Assembly: GCF_020181595.1 (NCBI RefSeq)
Contig: NZ_CP084028.1
Span: 217,861-222,920 of the forward strand
Direction of reading: 5' to 3'
Length of the DNA: 5,060 bases
From: [Mycobacterium] vasticus
Lineage (GTDB): Bacteria; Actinomycetota; Actinomycetes; Mycobacteriales; Mycobacteriaceae
Under the pieces are notes generated by a model. The model ran no database searches. It had not been told where the DNA came from and worked only from the letters and a program-made list of their open reading frames with translations. This document shows, in pieces, positions 4,972 to 5,060 of the stretch. Positions within the stretch are counted from its first letter, which is position 1; the number at the start of each line of letters is the position of its first letter. The position numbers and the translations under genes are program-made.

Positions 4972-5060
4972 ATGTCGCAGATTATGTACAACTACCCGGC
5001 GATGTTGGCCCATGCGGCTGAGATGAATGGGTATGCGGGCACGTTGCAGGCGGTGGGTGC
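4972..5060 (+). CDS. esxH: EsxH-type WXG100 protein (EsxH/EsxR, TB10.4 family), N-terminal part cut by right edge
   Basis: Twenty-nine complete codons are present, translating to [20 protein letters not shown] followed by YAGTLQAVG. This matches the start of M. tuberculosis EsxH/TB10.4 ([20 protein letters not shown]) nearly residue for residue. Histidine 14, one of the zinc ligands known in EsxH, is kept. The WxG motif and the other zinc ligands lie beyond the window. The full protein should be about 96 residues and form the heterodimer with the EsxG-type protein 33 nt upstream, exported by a type VII secretion system. Whether it is EsxH or the paralogue EsxR cannot be decided from this fragment. 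Confidence 0.92.
   Translation, partial: MSQIMYNYPAMLAHAAEMNGYAGTLQAVG

Noticed and set aside
1..5060. CRISPR arrays, tRNA or rRNA genes, insertion sequence ends
   Set aside because: I saw no regularly spaced repeats, no cloverleaf-like sequence and no transposase or terminal inverted repeats.

Overview
The window is high-GC DNA from a mycobacterium. The evidence is a PE gene, a PPE gene and an EsxG/EsxH-type pair in the order found in ESX-3 loci, a 13E12-family (DUF222) gene with a mycobacterial-type LexA box, and several promoters of the actinobacterial leaderless TANNNT type. The species cannot be named from sequence reading alone.

Left part (1-1201, minus strand). Positions 1-583 hold the 5' part of a DUF222/13E12-repeat gene that runs off the left edge. 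A near-consensus SOS box overlaps its apparent leaderless promoter. Next to it is a gene for a small polytopic membrane protein (641-1201) that I cannot assign to a family with certainty.

Middle part (1202-2511). A 105-bp divergent intergenic region carries two well-formed promoters facing outward, each placing the predicted transcription start at or next to the start codon. To the right, a small lipoprotein (1307-1741) overlaps by 4 bp a gene (1738-2511) whose product resembles the N-terminal and central parts of archaeal tRNA(Ile2) agmatidine synthetase TiaS (COG1571). Bacteria do not use agmatidine, so this protein probably does something else. With the lipoprotein and perhaps the membrane protein it may form an uncharacterised module.

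Right part (2512-5060). A PE-PPE-esxG-esxH cassette is closest to PE5-PPE4-EsxG-EsxH of ESX-3. The eccA3-eccB3-eccC3 genes that normally precede PE5 are absent on the left, so this looks like a satellite copy (the position of the M. tuberculosis esxS/esxR region) rather than the core ESX-3 locus. The right edge cuts esxH, so what follows is unknown. PE and PPE are nearly contiguous, while esxG has its own 185-bp leader with candidate promoters and two hairpins. The codon use of esxG changes sharply: 71 successive codons end only in G or T.

Expected cooperation: PE and PPE form one heterodimer and EsxG and EsxH another, both exported by a type VII system encoded elsewhere or downstream.
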